Assembly (NCBI GenBank): GCA_029582165.1
Contig: CM055871.1
Location: 2,301,501 to 2,365,500, forward strand
Direction of reading: 5' to 3'
Source: Portulaca oleracea
Lineage: Eukaryota; Streptophyta; Magnoliopsida; Caryophyllales; Portulacaceae
DNA: 64,000 nucleotides
The translations under genes were made by a program, and so were the position numbers. Below the pieces are notes generated by a model. It saw only the letters and a program-made list of their open reading frames with translations. It made no database searches and was not told where the DNA came from. Every line of letters starts with the position of its first letter. Within the stretch, counting starts at the first letter, position 1. This document shows positions 25,001 through 33,476 of this stretch, piece after piece.

Positions 25001-27962
25001 CCAAGTGTCAGACTGACCTTCAACTGTTGTCTAATCTGGCTCAATCCTGTCTGGGTTGATCTAGAAAAGCCTCTTTTGGCCTTTCAAGGTTATGATGTCC
25101 TAAGCCAGCCTCCGGCGCTTGTGCCAATTGTGAATTGTCTTCATTTTTATATCCTTAAACAGTCTAGACTTGTTTATATTTTTTCAATGGAGCTTGTTTA
25201 TGTTAGTTAGCATAATTTATGTTGGCTTGAATGCAGACCACACATAAGAGCTCATAGAAGTATGATTTTAGAGGTGATATTATAGAGTTTGAGGATCAAT
25301 TAGACCGTGACCATGATCCTAGATTGGTAGCAAACATTTGAAAGAATCTTTGAGTACAAGGTCATCCCGGAGGACAAAAAAGTTTTAACATGTTGCATCA
25401 AACTGAGGAAGCATGCATCTGTTTGTTCGCGAATGTCCATAGCAAGAGCTATGTCTCTCGGACTCGGGTACGCGTGTCCTTATCAAACACGGACACGGGT
25501 GTTGGACTTGGCTATTTTAAAGAAATTTTATACATTTTCATTGTAATTTGAAGTGTCAAGTGTCGTACCCTTGTCCGGGTATCAAGGGTCCAACACGGGT
25601 ACGACAGGGAAAATGAAAAGTCGGAGTAACATAGAGCAAGATACTTGAAAAGGGAAAGGATAAGATTCGAGCCCCAGTTTATCAAACACTACCTATGAGA
25701 TAAATTTATCCGACTCTCTGTGATCTTCAATAAGGTCCTAAGATTGTAGAAGAGTACACTAGGGCGTATGATGATCTGTTGTGGAAGTGTGATTTGAGCC
25801 TCAAACCCTTGTGAGATATATGTCTGGCCTTGGGGAGATAATCTCCAATGTAGTTAACTTGTATCCTTACTTCAGTTTTGATGAACTTAACTCTTTGATC
25901 ATAGAGTGGAGTTGTATAGGAGGGCTAACGGAAAATGAGAGGTTATAAAAGCTCAATCTAAGCTCTACCCCTACTAGAAAAACCTCTTTAACTCCACAAA
26001 CCAGCCCTCACCCCCTTACTGCCTCAAAAACTCCAGGTACAAACTAAAGCCTACCCAGGCCTCTAGGCGTAAGCCACATGAAACAAGGTGATATGTTAGG
26101 TGCCAAGAACTAGCGCACATTGCCTTTGAATGTCCTAACAAAAGAGTTTTTTCTTAAGTTGAATACCAGGCTGTTTGTACCTTAGAGGAGGAAAAAGTAA
26201 GGAGAATGAGTCATTCTGTGTTGAAGCCATAGAGGAGATGAAAGGACTTCTTGAAGGAGAAATGTTAGTGATTAGGAGGACATTAAGCAAATTTGTTACT
26301 CAGAATCATGAGAAGCAGCGGAATGTTATATTACACACAAGATACACTATCAATAACAAGGTCTATACCTGGATCATTGATGGCGGTAGTTGCGCGGATG
26401 TGGCTTCCATGACCTTGGTGCACAAGCTTAAACTTGCTGAAATCCCTCACCCTCGGCCCTATACCATCCAGAAATCAACCTAAGGTGTTTGCTTTCTTTG
26501 TCAATAGTTAGGAGCTATAAGGATGAAATATGGCATGGCATCAATCCAATGGATGTTTTCCATGTTCTCTTGGCAAACCATGGCCTTGTCACAGAGATGT
26601 CCCTCACAATGGGAGACTAAACTCCTATTCCATCACTAAGGATCACAAGAAGTTAACCTTACCCCCCTTAAACCTTCTCAAATCCAAAAGCCAAGAAATC
26701 AGTCCTGTAGTCCTGCTGAACCTTCAGACCGATGAAAGTGAATTTAGCTCTTTTACGAAGTTGATTTTACTTGGTATTTAACCTCAAACATCTCCCTCAA
26801 CCACTCATCCCTCCCTCGCCTCTATTTTGAACCAATTTGAGCATGTTTTCCCCCACTAAAATGCCCATTGGCTTACCCCCATGAAGAGCCATCTAGGATA
26901 AGCTCGAGCTTGTATTGGGATTAGTCTTACCTAGTAAATCTGCCTAGAGAATACCTCTGTTGACACCAAAGAGATCTAGAGGTAAGTAGATGATTTGTTG
27001 AGCAAAGGAATGAGTATTGAAAGCCTAAATCCTTGTGTTGCCCTATTAGTGCCCAAGAAAGATGGAATTCAAAGAATGTGTGTTGAAAGTAGAGCTATCA
27101 ACAAGATTATCAGCATATGTTGGCTTGAATGCACTTTGATCTCATTTCCCTTGCCGTAATCCAATCTTGATTCTTCTTGAATAATAGTACAATTCTTCGA
27201 TCCTACAATCGGATTCACGATTCTAGTTGAATAACATTTTCGCATGCTATTAATGTTAAGAGTTATTATAACAATATAGTTTTTGTTTCAAATTATATTT
27301 CAAAGAATAAGTTTATTTATTTCTTCATTCTTAGTGAATATTTGATAAAAATATTTATCATTGTAATATTTTTATCACTATTTTAGTAATATATTAGAAT
27401 CTTACTATGCTGGATCTGATTCTACAGTTCCAGTTCTGATGATTCCTCACCGATTCTAACTAGGATTCTAATTCTAATAATCTCGTATACATGGAAATAT
27501 TGTATCTAATTTCATCACAACAGACCTGGCAGAGCTGTTAAAGATCCTTTAAATTAGGTTAGTTGTAGGCCAATGTTGTTAAATGTAGTTTGATTGAGAT
27601 GATGGAATATTCATCTTATGCATGGCTTTGGTGAATATCATTCACCAATCTATAATCCTTCCCATAAATTAGTCGAGAAGTTGTTATTTACAAATCACTT
27701 AATGTAACATCTACGCTAGTTTGGCTTTGCTTAGGCCAAATATAGTTCATGTTTAGGTTTTCTACATGTTTCCGAAATCATGGCTAAGAGGGGTCGTGAT
27801 AGTCATCCCCTTAGCTTTATTCCCTTCAATATTTGTTTTATTTTCTAGGGATCAACTCATAGAAAAGTTCATTATGTAGATTTGGTACAGCGGGGATAGT
27901 TCATGACATTACTTAATGATAATTTGCAGGTGTACAAATTGACTCGTATATCAAGAATATGA
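7032..27962 (+). CDS. SBE3: Class-3 glucan branching enzyme homologue (BE1/EMB2729 type), plastid
   Basis: Exons (all GT-AG): 7032-7324, 7409-7480, 8651-8715, 12166-12840, 13118-13290, 13383-13472, 14002-14077, 14239-14346, 15742-15832, 16074-16175, 16571-16673, 19405-19542, 19649-19720, 19840-19944, 20789-20866, 20941-21048, 21238-21318, 21848-21952, 23142-23227, 23340-23394, 27930-27962. The sum is 2709 nt, giving 902 aa with every junction in phase, close to the length I recall for the Arabidopsis orthologue. Residues 1-45 are Ser/Asn-rich and look like a plastid transit peptide. About 135-200 is a CBM48 starch-binding module (VGDFNDWS at 151-158), followed by a long charged insert (about 215-330) typical of this class. 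From about 380 there is a GH13 barrel: FMDIVHSY (489-495), DGFQFHSL (556-563), TIAEDA (612-617), YAENHSQ (680-686) and [11 protein letters not shown]-terminal beta domain ends in [10 protein letters not shown]. Seen directly: the nucleophile position is His561 and the transition-state position is Ser685; only Glu615 of the catalytic triad is kept. The product is therefore likely a divergent or non-catalytic family member, essential for embryo development in Arabidopsis. Confidence 0.95.
7593..7702. mobile_element. Small palindromic MITE in intron 2
   Basis: Inverted arms: ATTACATGCACTCGGAGCAT at the left and the imperfect inverse ending GTGCATGTAAT at the right. The centre holds two GTTCACT/GTTCAC words (complement of GTGAAC). 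It belongs with the element at 22320-22437. No clear target duplication can be read because the flanks are AT-rich. Confidence 0.55.
7719..8640. repeat. Probable non-autonomous DNA-transposon sequence in intron 2
   Basis: Begins with a CTGTTTGGCAAACAACT-type end and GCTGTTAGTTGTTT words. Near 8500-8600 it holds inverted material (ACCAAACAAC, AAAGCAGTTAATTGC) of the kind seen at the ends of plant hAT-like elements. Inside, 7978-8223 is a run of CTTACCTTAC-like words bounded by CTGTT and AACAG, possibly a second element inserted in the first. The family and ends are not firm. Confidence 0.3.
10200..11140 (+). pseudogene. LINE (L1-type) ORF2 C-terminal fragment in intron 3
   Basis: Translations between 10610 and 11000 on the plus strand show, with stops and frame changes, the layout of the zf-RVT domain at the end of plant LINE ORF2: a [13 protein letters not shown] stretch, a Cys/His region (ESARHLF-like), then a SWILPTTLKDF-like helix and a Trp-rich tail. 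The 10205-10486 open frame probably belongs to the preceding linker. No reverse transcriptase core is present. It is heavily decayed and recognition rests on pattern only. Confidence 0.5.
11250..11940 (-). pseudogene. Possible second LINE fragment, minus strand
   Basis: On the minus strand, short frames spell a degraded zf-RVT-like segment (a [16 protein letters not shown] helix after Cys residues, then DILVAWR). It faces the LINE piece at 10200-11140. The rest of intron 3 (8716-10200 and 11940-12165) shows no gene or element I can name. Confidence 0.3.
14347..15741. other. Intron 8 of SBE3, no recognised content
   Basis: A 1395-bp intron between the FHNG exon end and the KRGHHKFWG exon. Short open frames here are uninterrupted by chance; I see no domain, inverted repeat or LTR. 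Confidence 0.6.
16292..16506. mobile_element. Stowaway-type MITE in intron 10
   Basis: Left end CTCCCTCCGCTCC and right end GGAGAGAG form the standard Stowaway (Tc1/mariner) inverted ends. Sub-terminal inverted words are TTGTCGC at the left and GCGACAA at the right. A TA dinucleotide flanks each side (16290-16291 and 16507-16508), the expected target duplication. At 215 bp the length is typical. It sits between exons 10 and 11 without touching a splice site. Confidence 0.85.
17621..17830 (-). pseudogene. Ty3/gypsy reverse transcriptase N-terminal fragment
   Basis: The minus-strand frame has [20 protein letters not shown] and [20 protein letters not shown], the conserved start of the Ty3/gypsy RT domain (PYRYP ... 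GII..S.SP.SSP...V.KK). It ends soon after, and the YMDD catalytic block is absent. Confidence 0.8.
18530..18990 (-). pseudogene. Ty3/gypsy gag C-terminus and zinc-knuckle remnant
   Basis: The minus strand shows a [24 protein letters not shown] gag helix, a Pro-rich linker, and near 18600-18535 a [21 protein letters not shown] stretch. That stretch is a damaged form of the gypsy zinc knuckle with one Cys missing. It lies directly inside the right LTR copy. Confidence 0.6.
20697..20711. repeat. Poly-G run in intron 14
   Basis: A run of about a dozen G after TTGG, within T-rich intronic sequence between exons 14 and 15. A similar G run lies at 22963-22978 in intron 18. Both are prone to sequencing length error. 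Confidence 0.7.
22320..22437. mobile_element. Small palindromic MITE in intron 18
   Basis: Exact 18-bp inverted arms: CTGGAGTTTGTGCTCCAA at 22325-22342 and its reverse complement at 22415-22432, with the match extending to TGC at both outer ends. The 72-bp centre has GTGAGCAATT, GTGAACAACC and GTGAATAATG words. It shares arm style and centre motif with 7593-7702, so the two look like members of one family. Confidence 0.7.
23395..25309. other. Intron 20 of SBE3, left part, no gene
   Basis: AT-rich intron sequence with no supported coding region. Part of 24300-25230 may be the LTR or leader of the gypsy relic that follows, but I could not find a second copy to prove it. Confidence 0.4.
25310..27120 (+). 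pseudogene. Ty3/gypsy gag-protease-RT relic in intron 20
   Basis: Plus-strand fragments occur in canonical order. Gag: [20 protein letters not shown] at about 25355-25415 (interrupted by a small element), then a decayed gag tail to 25950. A zinc-knuckle-like [16 protein letters not shown] lies near 26105-26150. Aspartic protease has [13 protein letters not shown] inside 26175-26483, with the DGG form usual in this lineage. [21 protein letters not shown] segment lies at 26570-26615. RT start DDLLSKGM ... [14 protein letters not shown] falls at about 26985-27090. Stops and frameshifts are frequent. It lies inside the last intron of the branching-enzyme gene in the sense orientation. Confidence 0.8.
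25447..25637. mobile_element. Small TIR element inside gypsy gag relic
   Basis: The left end (GCTATGTCTCTCGGACTCGG, then GTACGCGTGTCC) and the right end (CCGGGTATC ... ACACGGGTACGAC ... CGGAGTAACATAG) are imperfect inverted copies rich in ACACGGGT. It splits the gag frame, so it inserted after the gypsy element. The family is uncertain; this type of ACACGGAC palindrome is common in plant genomes. Confidence 0.5.
27121..27929. other. Intron 20, right part
   Basis: 27140-27490 is rich in GATTCT/AGAATC words on both strands, suggesting a decayed palindromic element. 27500-27929 shows nothing recognisable apart from the acceptor TTTGCAG before exon 21. Confidence 0.35.
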
Positions 27963-28520
27963 TTTGCTCCATTGACGAAGCAAACAACAATAGTCATGGA
28001 GACATGAAACCTTTCTTCTGTGCTGCAACTACTTGTGCTATTGAAATGTGGAATATCATTTTGGATGAGCAGTCAAAGGACATATCTATCAGCAATCAAA
28101 GTCTTCATTGTGACGATTGTGAGAAGATGTGATGTATGTCACGTGCATGTAGCGAAAGATTGCTACGTTCGCATCAGTTGTCATTTCAGTTCCCACAAGA
28201 AACGTCGTGGATGGCGACATATAGGGAAAACTGACTGGGTATTGCCAAGATGAAAGTTTTGTGCCCACTTCGTTTTTTGTTTGAAGTCCATTTAGGGTGG
28301 TTAGTTATAATTTAGGGTGGCATATAGTGCATTTAATTGGTGAATCGATGTGTATTTTCAGAAGTTGTATGTCCCTATTCACTTCATTTGGGCATAATAT
28401 AGAGGTAAAATCGTTTAAATCATTCAAATACCATGTAAATGCACTTGTCATCTCTGGAAATGTAAATACATGGTTGTATCGTGCTCGTATAAAATTTATT
28501 ATATTGTGCATTTGTTAGGT
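27963..28520 (+). other. Probable 3' UTR of SBE3
   Basis: Non-coding sequence following the TGA at 27960-27962. A possible polyadenylation region is the AT-rich stretch near 28490-28515 (ATAAAATTTATTAT). The true cleavage site is not visible. Confidence 0.4.
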
Positions 28521-29084
28521 TTGCTAAAACTATCTCAAAATTCTCTAGAGGTGTACGAATAAGATATTTACAAATTTATTTCAAGGACTGCAAAAACTCT
28601 GACACAATGTCAAATTAAGGTGCCAAGAAAAGTTGATAAAAACAAAATTAAATGATGGAATTTAAAAGAGAGCACACTTATTCTTTGAATTTTGACTCTT
28701 CTAAACAGTGCTATATTATTGATCTTAGCTTCTCAACATATAGGAATTTAACTGCACAATTTCTTGTGCACTTATGAATTATAATCGCAAAGTTCTAAGA
28801 ACTTTAGCTTCATTGAATACCTTCAAGGCTTGTACAAAACTTGAACAAAGATAACAAAATTCATTGATCTACTCAATCAAATACTTCTAGCTGACATTAC
28901 AAATCCATTAAGTATTGTTCACTCTACAGTTCTAACCTGAACTTGTATCTAAACAAAACAACAGTCCAGTTGCGATGTAGAAGAATATTGTAGCATAACG
29001 AAAATAAACCCCAACTGTAAAGCTACTATTCCTAAAACAAATCATAGAATCGATAAGATCCATTCATCCATGATAGTACCTTTG
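28521..29084. other. Intergenic, nothing recognised
   Basis: AT-rich sequence with no open frame, inverted repeat or element that I can support. Confidence 0.5.
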
Positions 29085-29562
29085 GTATGTTATGTTGTCA
29101 GAACGGACCGGTCACTGAATCGGTTGACTCAGTTGGTTACTAATTCAACTGGTCGGATCGGTTTGCCCCTGATTAGACCGGTAGACCAGGGCCACGGTTG
29201 AACCGGTCAAAATCAACATGAACCGGTCATGAGTTGAAAAAATTCATATATTTCAAACATAATTAAGCTACCAAAATAATTAAACTGCCATGAACATGGC
29301 ATGAACCGGTTAAAACCTCATTGAACTGGTCAAAATGCGGATTGAACCGGTCAAAAGCCATAAATTTTTAAATTATATTACCAAAATCTCGGTCTAGCCT
29401 TGAACCACCCGGGTCAACCAGTTCACCCGGTTCAACCGGTTTTGGATTTTTTTTCTCGATCTAACCAATCATTCTAGTTAAACTTGGAACCAGATCGATC
29501 AACTTTCCGGTTCATGATTGAACCAGTCGGACCGGTCTAGTTTATACAGCATAGCATGTATG
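29085..29562. repeat. ACCGGTC-rich element with inverted ends
   Basis: Dense GAACCGGTC/GACCGGT words in both orientations. The outer ends, GTATGTTATGTTGTCAGAACG at the left and ACTAG..TATACAGCATAGCATG at the right, are imperfect inverses, so this may be a foldback non-autonomous transposon of about 475 bp. No coding capacity is seen. Confidence 0.5.
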
Positions 29563-29894
29563 GAGACCAGTCAAGCACTCAATATTCATTCTACATCCAA
29601 CACTAATATTGCATGACCCAAAAACACATCAACAACAACTACATGAACACAGAAAGACACAATGAATGTCTACGTTAATGTGAAAATCAGACCTATCTCG
29701 CAATCAATGTAGACAAGAATTGTCATTTGTCAACATAACAATAAGGAAAATGGTTAAGAAAATTAGAGGTGGCAATCGGCTGACTTCTAGTGAGGTTTGA
29801 GTTGAAATTTTTTTGTAATTTCGTCATTTCAATAAATTAGAAGGAAAAAAACCACTCGATTGAATAAATCAGAAGAAGATGCAAAATTTCTGAA

Positions 29895-30165
29895 TGAAAT
29901 GGAATATGATTATATTGTCCAGGAAAAGACACATATTTTTAAAAAAATCAATATGAACTGGAATAGAAATATATTTTCTAGACAAGAAGGGATATTTTAA
30001 AAATCATATTGAAATGAAATAGAAATATATCTTCTAGAGAAAAGAGGGATATTTCCATAATGAAATGGGATAGAAATATATCTTCTAGATAAAAGAGGGA
30101 TATTTCCATAATGAAATGGGATAGAAATATATTTTTGAGACAATCTAGTTAGTGTATTATGATTG
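29895..30165. repeat. 51-bp tandem repeat, about five copies
   Basis: Units start with TGAAATGGGATAGAAATATA at 30061 and 30112. Older, more diverged copies start at 30010, 29954 and 29895. The last three are 51 bp apart and nearly identical; the outer two are 56-59 bp apart. Such a gradient suggests local expansion from one side. Confidence 0.8.
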
Positions 30166-30599
30166 AGTTTTATTGGTTTGTGGAAAATCTATGGCCAGTG
30201 GCTTCCTTCCTTAAATGCATAAAGATCACAATGAAACCAAAATTAACTAATGATCCACAGAGAATGTTGAATGTGCGTGCTATATCTTATCTAATCCTAA
30301 AAGACTAAAACCAAGACGAAATCAAAGAAACAAAATGGAAAATTGAGCAAAGATTAAAGCAAGATACGAACTACAAATACAACAAAAATTCCACAAAGGT
30401 GGAATAAATACACAATGAATGTGTTACCTTTTTATCAACTAGATCTAGAGATAAAAACGCGGGCTCACATAAAACAAAATGTTCATTCCTCCTCCTATTC
30501 ATTTTGAATCTCACCAACCCACCAAAATTCGACATGCAAAATAAAAAAACATAAATTTCAAGTTGTATTAGCCAGAATACATATTCATAGATGGAAGGA

Positions 30600-30800
30600 G
30601 GGACGTTGAAAATACTTACCGAAGTTTCAAATTCAGAGTCGAAATTTGTAATTTGGGAAAATGATAATCACATAGTCAAGGAGAACGAAGAACGGAGACA
30701 ATGAACAATGTAGTTTTGTCGGAAAATCGTTGTGATGGAGAGAGAGAGGGGGGACAGGGAGAGGTGAGCAGCAATGGCGGGTCAAGTTGGGGGTTGTGGT
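30600..30800 (-). other. 5'-UTR-like first exon on minus strand, no gene body found
   Basis: On the minus strand, a CT-rich leader after ACCCTAAAACCACAACCCCC is followed by ACTTCGGTAAGTATTTT, a strong 5' splice-donor context at about 30620. This resembles a plant leader exon with a leader intron, but no downstream coding sequence is recognisable to the left. It may be a promoter or exon fragment left by rearrangement, or a non-coding RNA start. Confidence 0.3.
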
Positions 30801-30866
30801 TTTAGGGTTTGTTTGATGGAGGGAGGAGGAGAGATTGTCTTAAGTGGAAAGTAGGAGTAATATATA

Positions 30867-32108
30867 GGGAAAATTGGAATATAATAAACCAACCTACAGG
30901 TGTCCTTTGATATAACGAACCAACCTTTAACTTTTATTTTCAACGAACAAAGCTTAACACCTTATTTTTTCAACGAACCACCACCGAGTCCAACTCGTCG
31001 GAAGTATGACGTGGCGATGGTGCTTACTTACGTGGAGGGTGTTTTAACCAAAAAAAGGGAAAAAGACATGGGAATGTGTTATTTTCCTAGTCAGCATTAT
31101 TTGTCATGTTTTTTATTTTCTACCTCCCCCTAGACTGGCCGACCCCACCCTCCCCCACTCCTCTCACACTCCAGCGCAGCCCCTCCTCACCATTGCCACC
31201 ACCACTTCTGCTGCCACCACCTCCACCACCACAACCTCCACCACCTCCGTTACCACCACCTCCGCCGCCACCTCACCTCACCTCACCTCTCTCACTTTCT
31301 CTCTCACCTGAGCCCCTCTTCACCGCCGCCACTACCATTGCCTCCCCTGACACAACCTCCCCCACTTCCACCCCACAACCTCAACCTCACCTCACCACTT
31401 CCTCCCTAGTGCGCAACCACCAACACCACCACACTCCTCATCACCACCATCTCCAAATCCCTATGAAACCCTAGAAATTTAAAATCAAACTAAAAATCCC
31501 CAATTTACTTCGGTTTCCAGGCGAAATTGGGCGGAGAAGGCGGTGGCGCTGGCAGCAGCATTTGAGGTCTGAGCGGTTGTGGTGGTGATTGGTGTTGGTG
31601 GTTGAGCCTAATCAAAGAGAGGGGGAGGCATACTCAAGCAGAGAAGGAGGGGGAGGCAGGCGGTGGTGGCGTGCGATGGTGGTCGGCAGTGGCCTCCGGA
31701 GGCGGCAGCTGATTCAGTGACCTCGATGGTCGGTAGGTGGTGCTACTCAAGTTGGGGTATTGGTGTGAAAGTTGTGGTGGGAGGAATAAGGGAGAAGAGG
31801 TTGGGGTGGGGGTTGACATTAGAGAGAAAGAGGGAGGGGGAGGGGGGGTTGAGGTGGCAATTAAAGAAAATGGAAAATGTTGAATTGGTAAAAACAACAC
31901 ATTTCCAGCTCTTTTTCCTTTTTTTTTTGGCTAAAACACCCTTCACGTAAGAAAGCGCCACCGCCACGTCATACTTCCGACGAGTTGGACTCGGTGGCGG
32001 TTCATTGAAAAAATAAGGTGTTAAGCTTAGTTTGTTAAAAATAAAAATTAAAGGTTGGTTCGTGATATTAAAGGATACCTATAAGTTCATTTATTAGATT
32101 CCAATTTC

Positions 32109-32110
<2 letters not shown>
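30867..32110. mobile_element. Non-autonomous Mutator-like element, 1244 bp
   Basis: The left end GGGAAAATTGGAAT and right end ATTCCAATTTCCC begin inverted repeats of roughly 230 bp (30867-31100 and 31880-32110), both carrying CACCGAGTCCAACTCGTCGG and ATGACGTGGCG. The ends flank a GC-rich interior of CCA/CCACC-type low complexity and Gly/Arg-rich frames. Flanking sequence is TA-rich (AATATATA left, ATATATAT right), so a target duplication cannot be fixed. It shares end sequence and internal CGACTCGTCGGA words with the element at 62276-63825. Confidence 0.85.
31106..31474. repeat. CCACC-type low-complexity interior of MULE
   Basis: A long run of CCACCACC/CTCCACC units giving a Pro/His/Ser-rich open frame on the plus strand. 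The bias in all frames and the position between long inverted repeats argue against a real gene. It could be a distorted captured fragment. Confidence 0.6.

Positions 32111-32183
<73 letters not shown>
32111..32183. repeat. TA dinucleotide microsatellite, left
   Basis: 73 bases of TA directly between the right end of the 1.2-kb MULE and the left end of the 11.8-kb MULE. The matching TA tract lies beyond the far end of the large element (43970-44034). Confidence 0.95.
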
Positions 32184-32186
<3 letters not shown>

Positions 32187-32267
32187 AATGGATCGATGAG
32201 AAGAAAACTCGGTGAGAAGATGAGAAGGATTGATCTGGCCCTCCATTATAATCTAACGTCCAAGATT
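32184..32267 (+). repeat. Left terminal inverted repeat of large MULE
   Basis: Inverse of 43885-43969. Common words are GGAATGGATC, GATGAGAAGAAAA, CGGTGAGAAGATGAGAAGGA and CTCCATTATAATCTAACGTC. Confidence 0.95.
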
Positions 32268-32984
32268 AAAACCACCATTCATTCATTAAATCAACACGCG
32301 TGTGCCATTTTATTTAAAAAAATTGAAAAGTGCGTGTTTAACGGGATTGTGGAGGCGCCAATTTTCAATTCTTTCCAAAAACACTTGATTCTTTGCAGAG
32401 CATCCAAAACAGAAGATATGGAGAGAGAGAAAATGAATTGAGTGTAGTGCCGTCATCATCCATAGAATTTTTAGGGTTTTCTTCAACATTGCTACGGGAG
32501 CACGAACTGGGGATTTTGAAGCAGGAAATCGACAGAGGTTTCTCGCATAATCTACACATTAGATTGCAGAGATGAGTGATGTAAGTGCGAAAAAAACTCT
32601 TTTGATTGAATAACGAAGCAATTCTTTGTTGACATTCGAAAACTTGATGAATGAGGGTTTAATTTCGTGTATTCTGGAATGATTGATGTCAGTTAAAAAG
32701 TACAGAGCAAGACAATTTTGGCAATGTAGTCGATGGATGTCCACTTAACAAGTAAGTACTCAGACAATTTTGTAGTTCATAATTTTTTTTGTGTGTGTGA
32801 GTGAGGCATACTTGTTTGTTATTTCCCTCTATGTGGGGGCTGTGTATGTATGACAGACTAAGAAGTGCAATCTTGCCATATGATAACATGATTATGAGTG
32901 CGGGGGTAGTGATGGGTAGTGTTGGGATTTGACTGCTAATGTGGTATATCCATATGTTGTGGTGGGGTAGGAGGATGATGCGTA

Positions 32985-33190
32985 TCGAGTAAATGTATGT
33001 GCATGTGGTTGTCCCACAAGAGATCACGAGTGTGATTGTGTTACAATTGACTGTGGTCATTTGGTGTCTTGACCACGGTATAAAGTAGTGTGATTCACTG
33101 GTATGACCACAGACAATATAAATGTGATTATATTGCAACTGCATGTGGTCATTGAATGGCTTGAACGCAGAATAGTATATGTGATCATTT
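32985..33190. repeat. GACCAC/GTGATCA repeat block 1
   Basis: About one diverged unit of the same ~185-bp repeat that is tandemly arrayed at 35968-36530, with words TGTGGTCATTTGGTG, TTGACCAC, ACTGGTATGACCACA and TGTGGTCATTGAATGGCTTGA. Confidence 0.7.
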
Positions 33191-33476
33191 GATTTGTTAG
33201 TCATAGGGAATTATAGGTTGGTCTTTAAATTTATATTTATTTATAACAGCCACCTAGCTTCGACAATCGATGTGTGTAATGAGATGGTTGCAGATGTGTT
33301 GAGGTCACTGAACAACAGCCACGATATTGATACGTAAGCCTCAATGCACAATTCATGTGATATGGGAACCAAACCCGAGTGAATTACTGACTTGTTTGTT
33401 TTTTTTTCTGATTTTTGCAAGTGAACATGTAAAAGTAGATGACGTCAAGGATGTTCGCTAAAAGAGACGGGTCAAA

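Noticed and set aside
31106..31474. 122-codon Pro-rich open frame as a gene
   Set aside because: CCACC low complexity between transposon inverted repeats; no start context, no domain, all frames biased.
32689..33204. 171-codon minus-strand ORF near the MULE left end
   Set aside because: It runs across repeat block 1, has low-complexity His/Thr/Ile composition and no domain.
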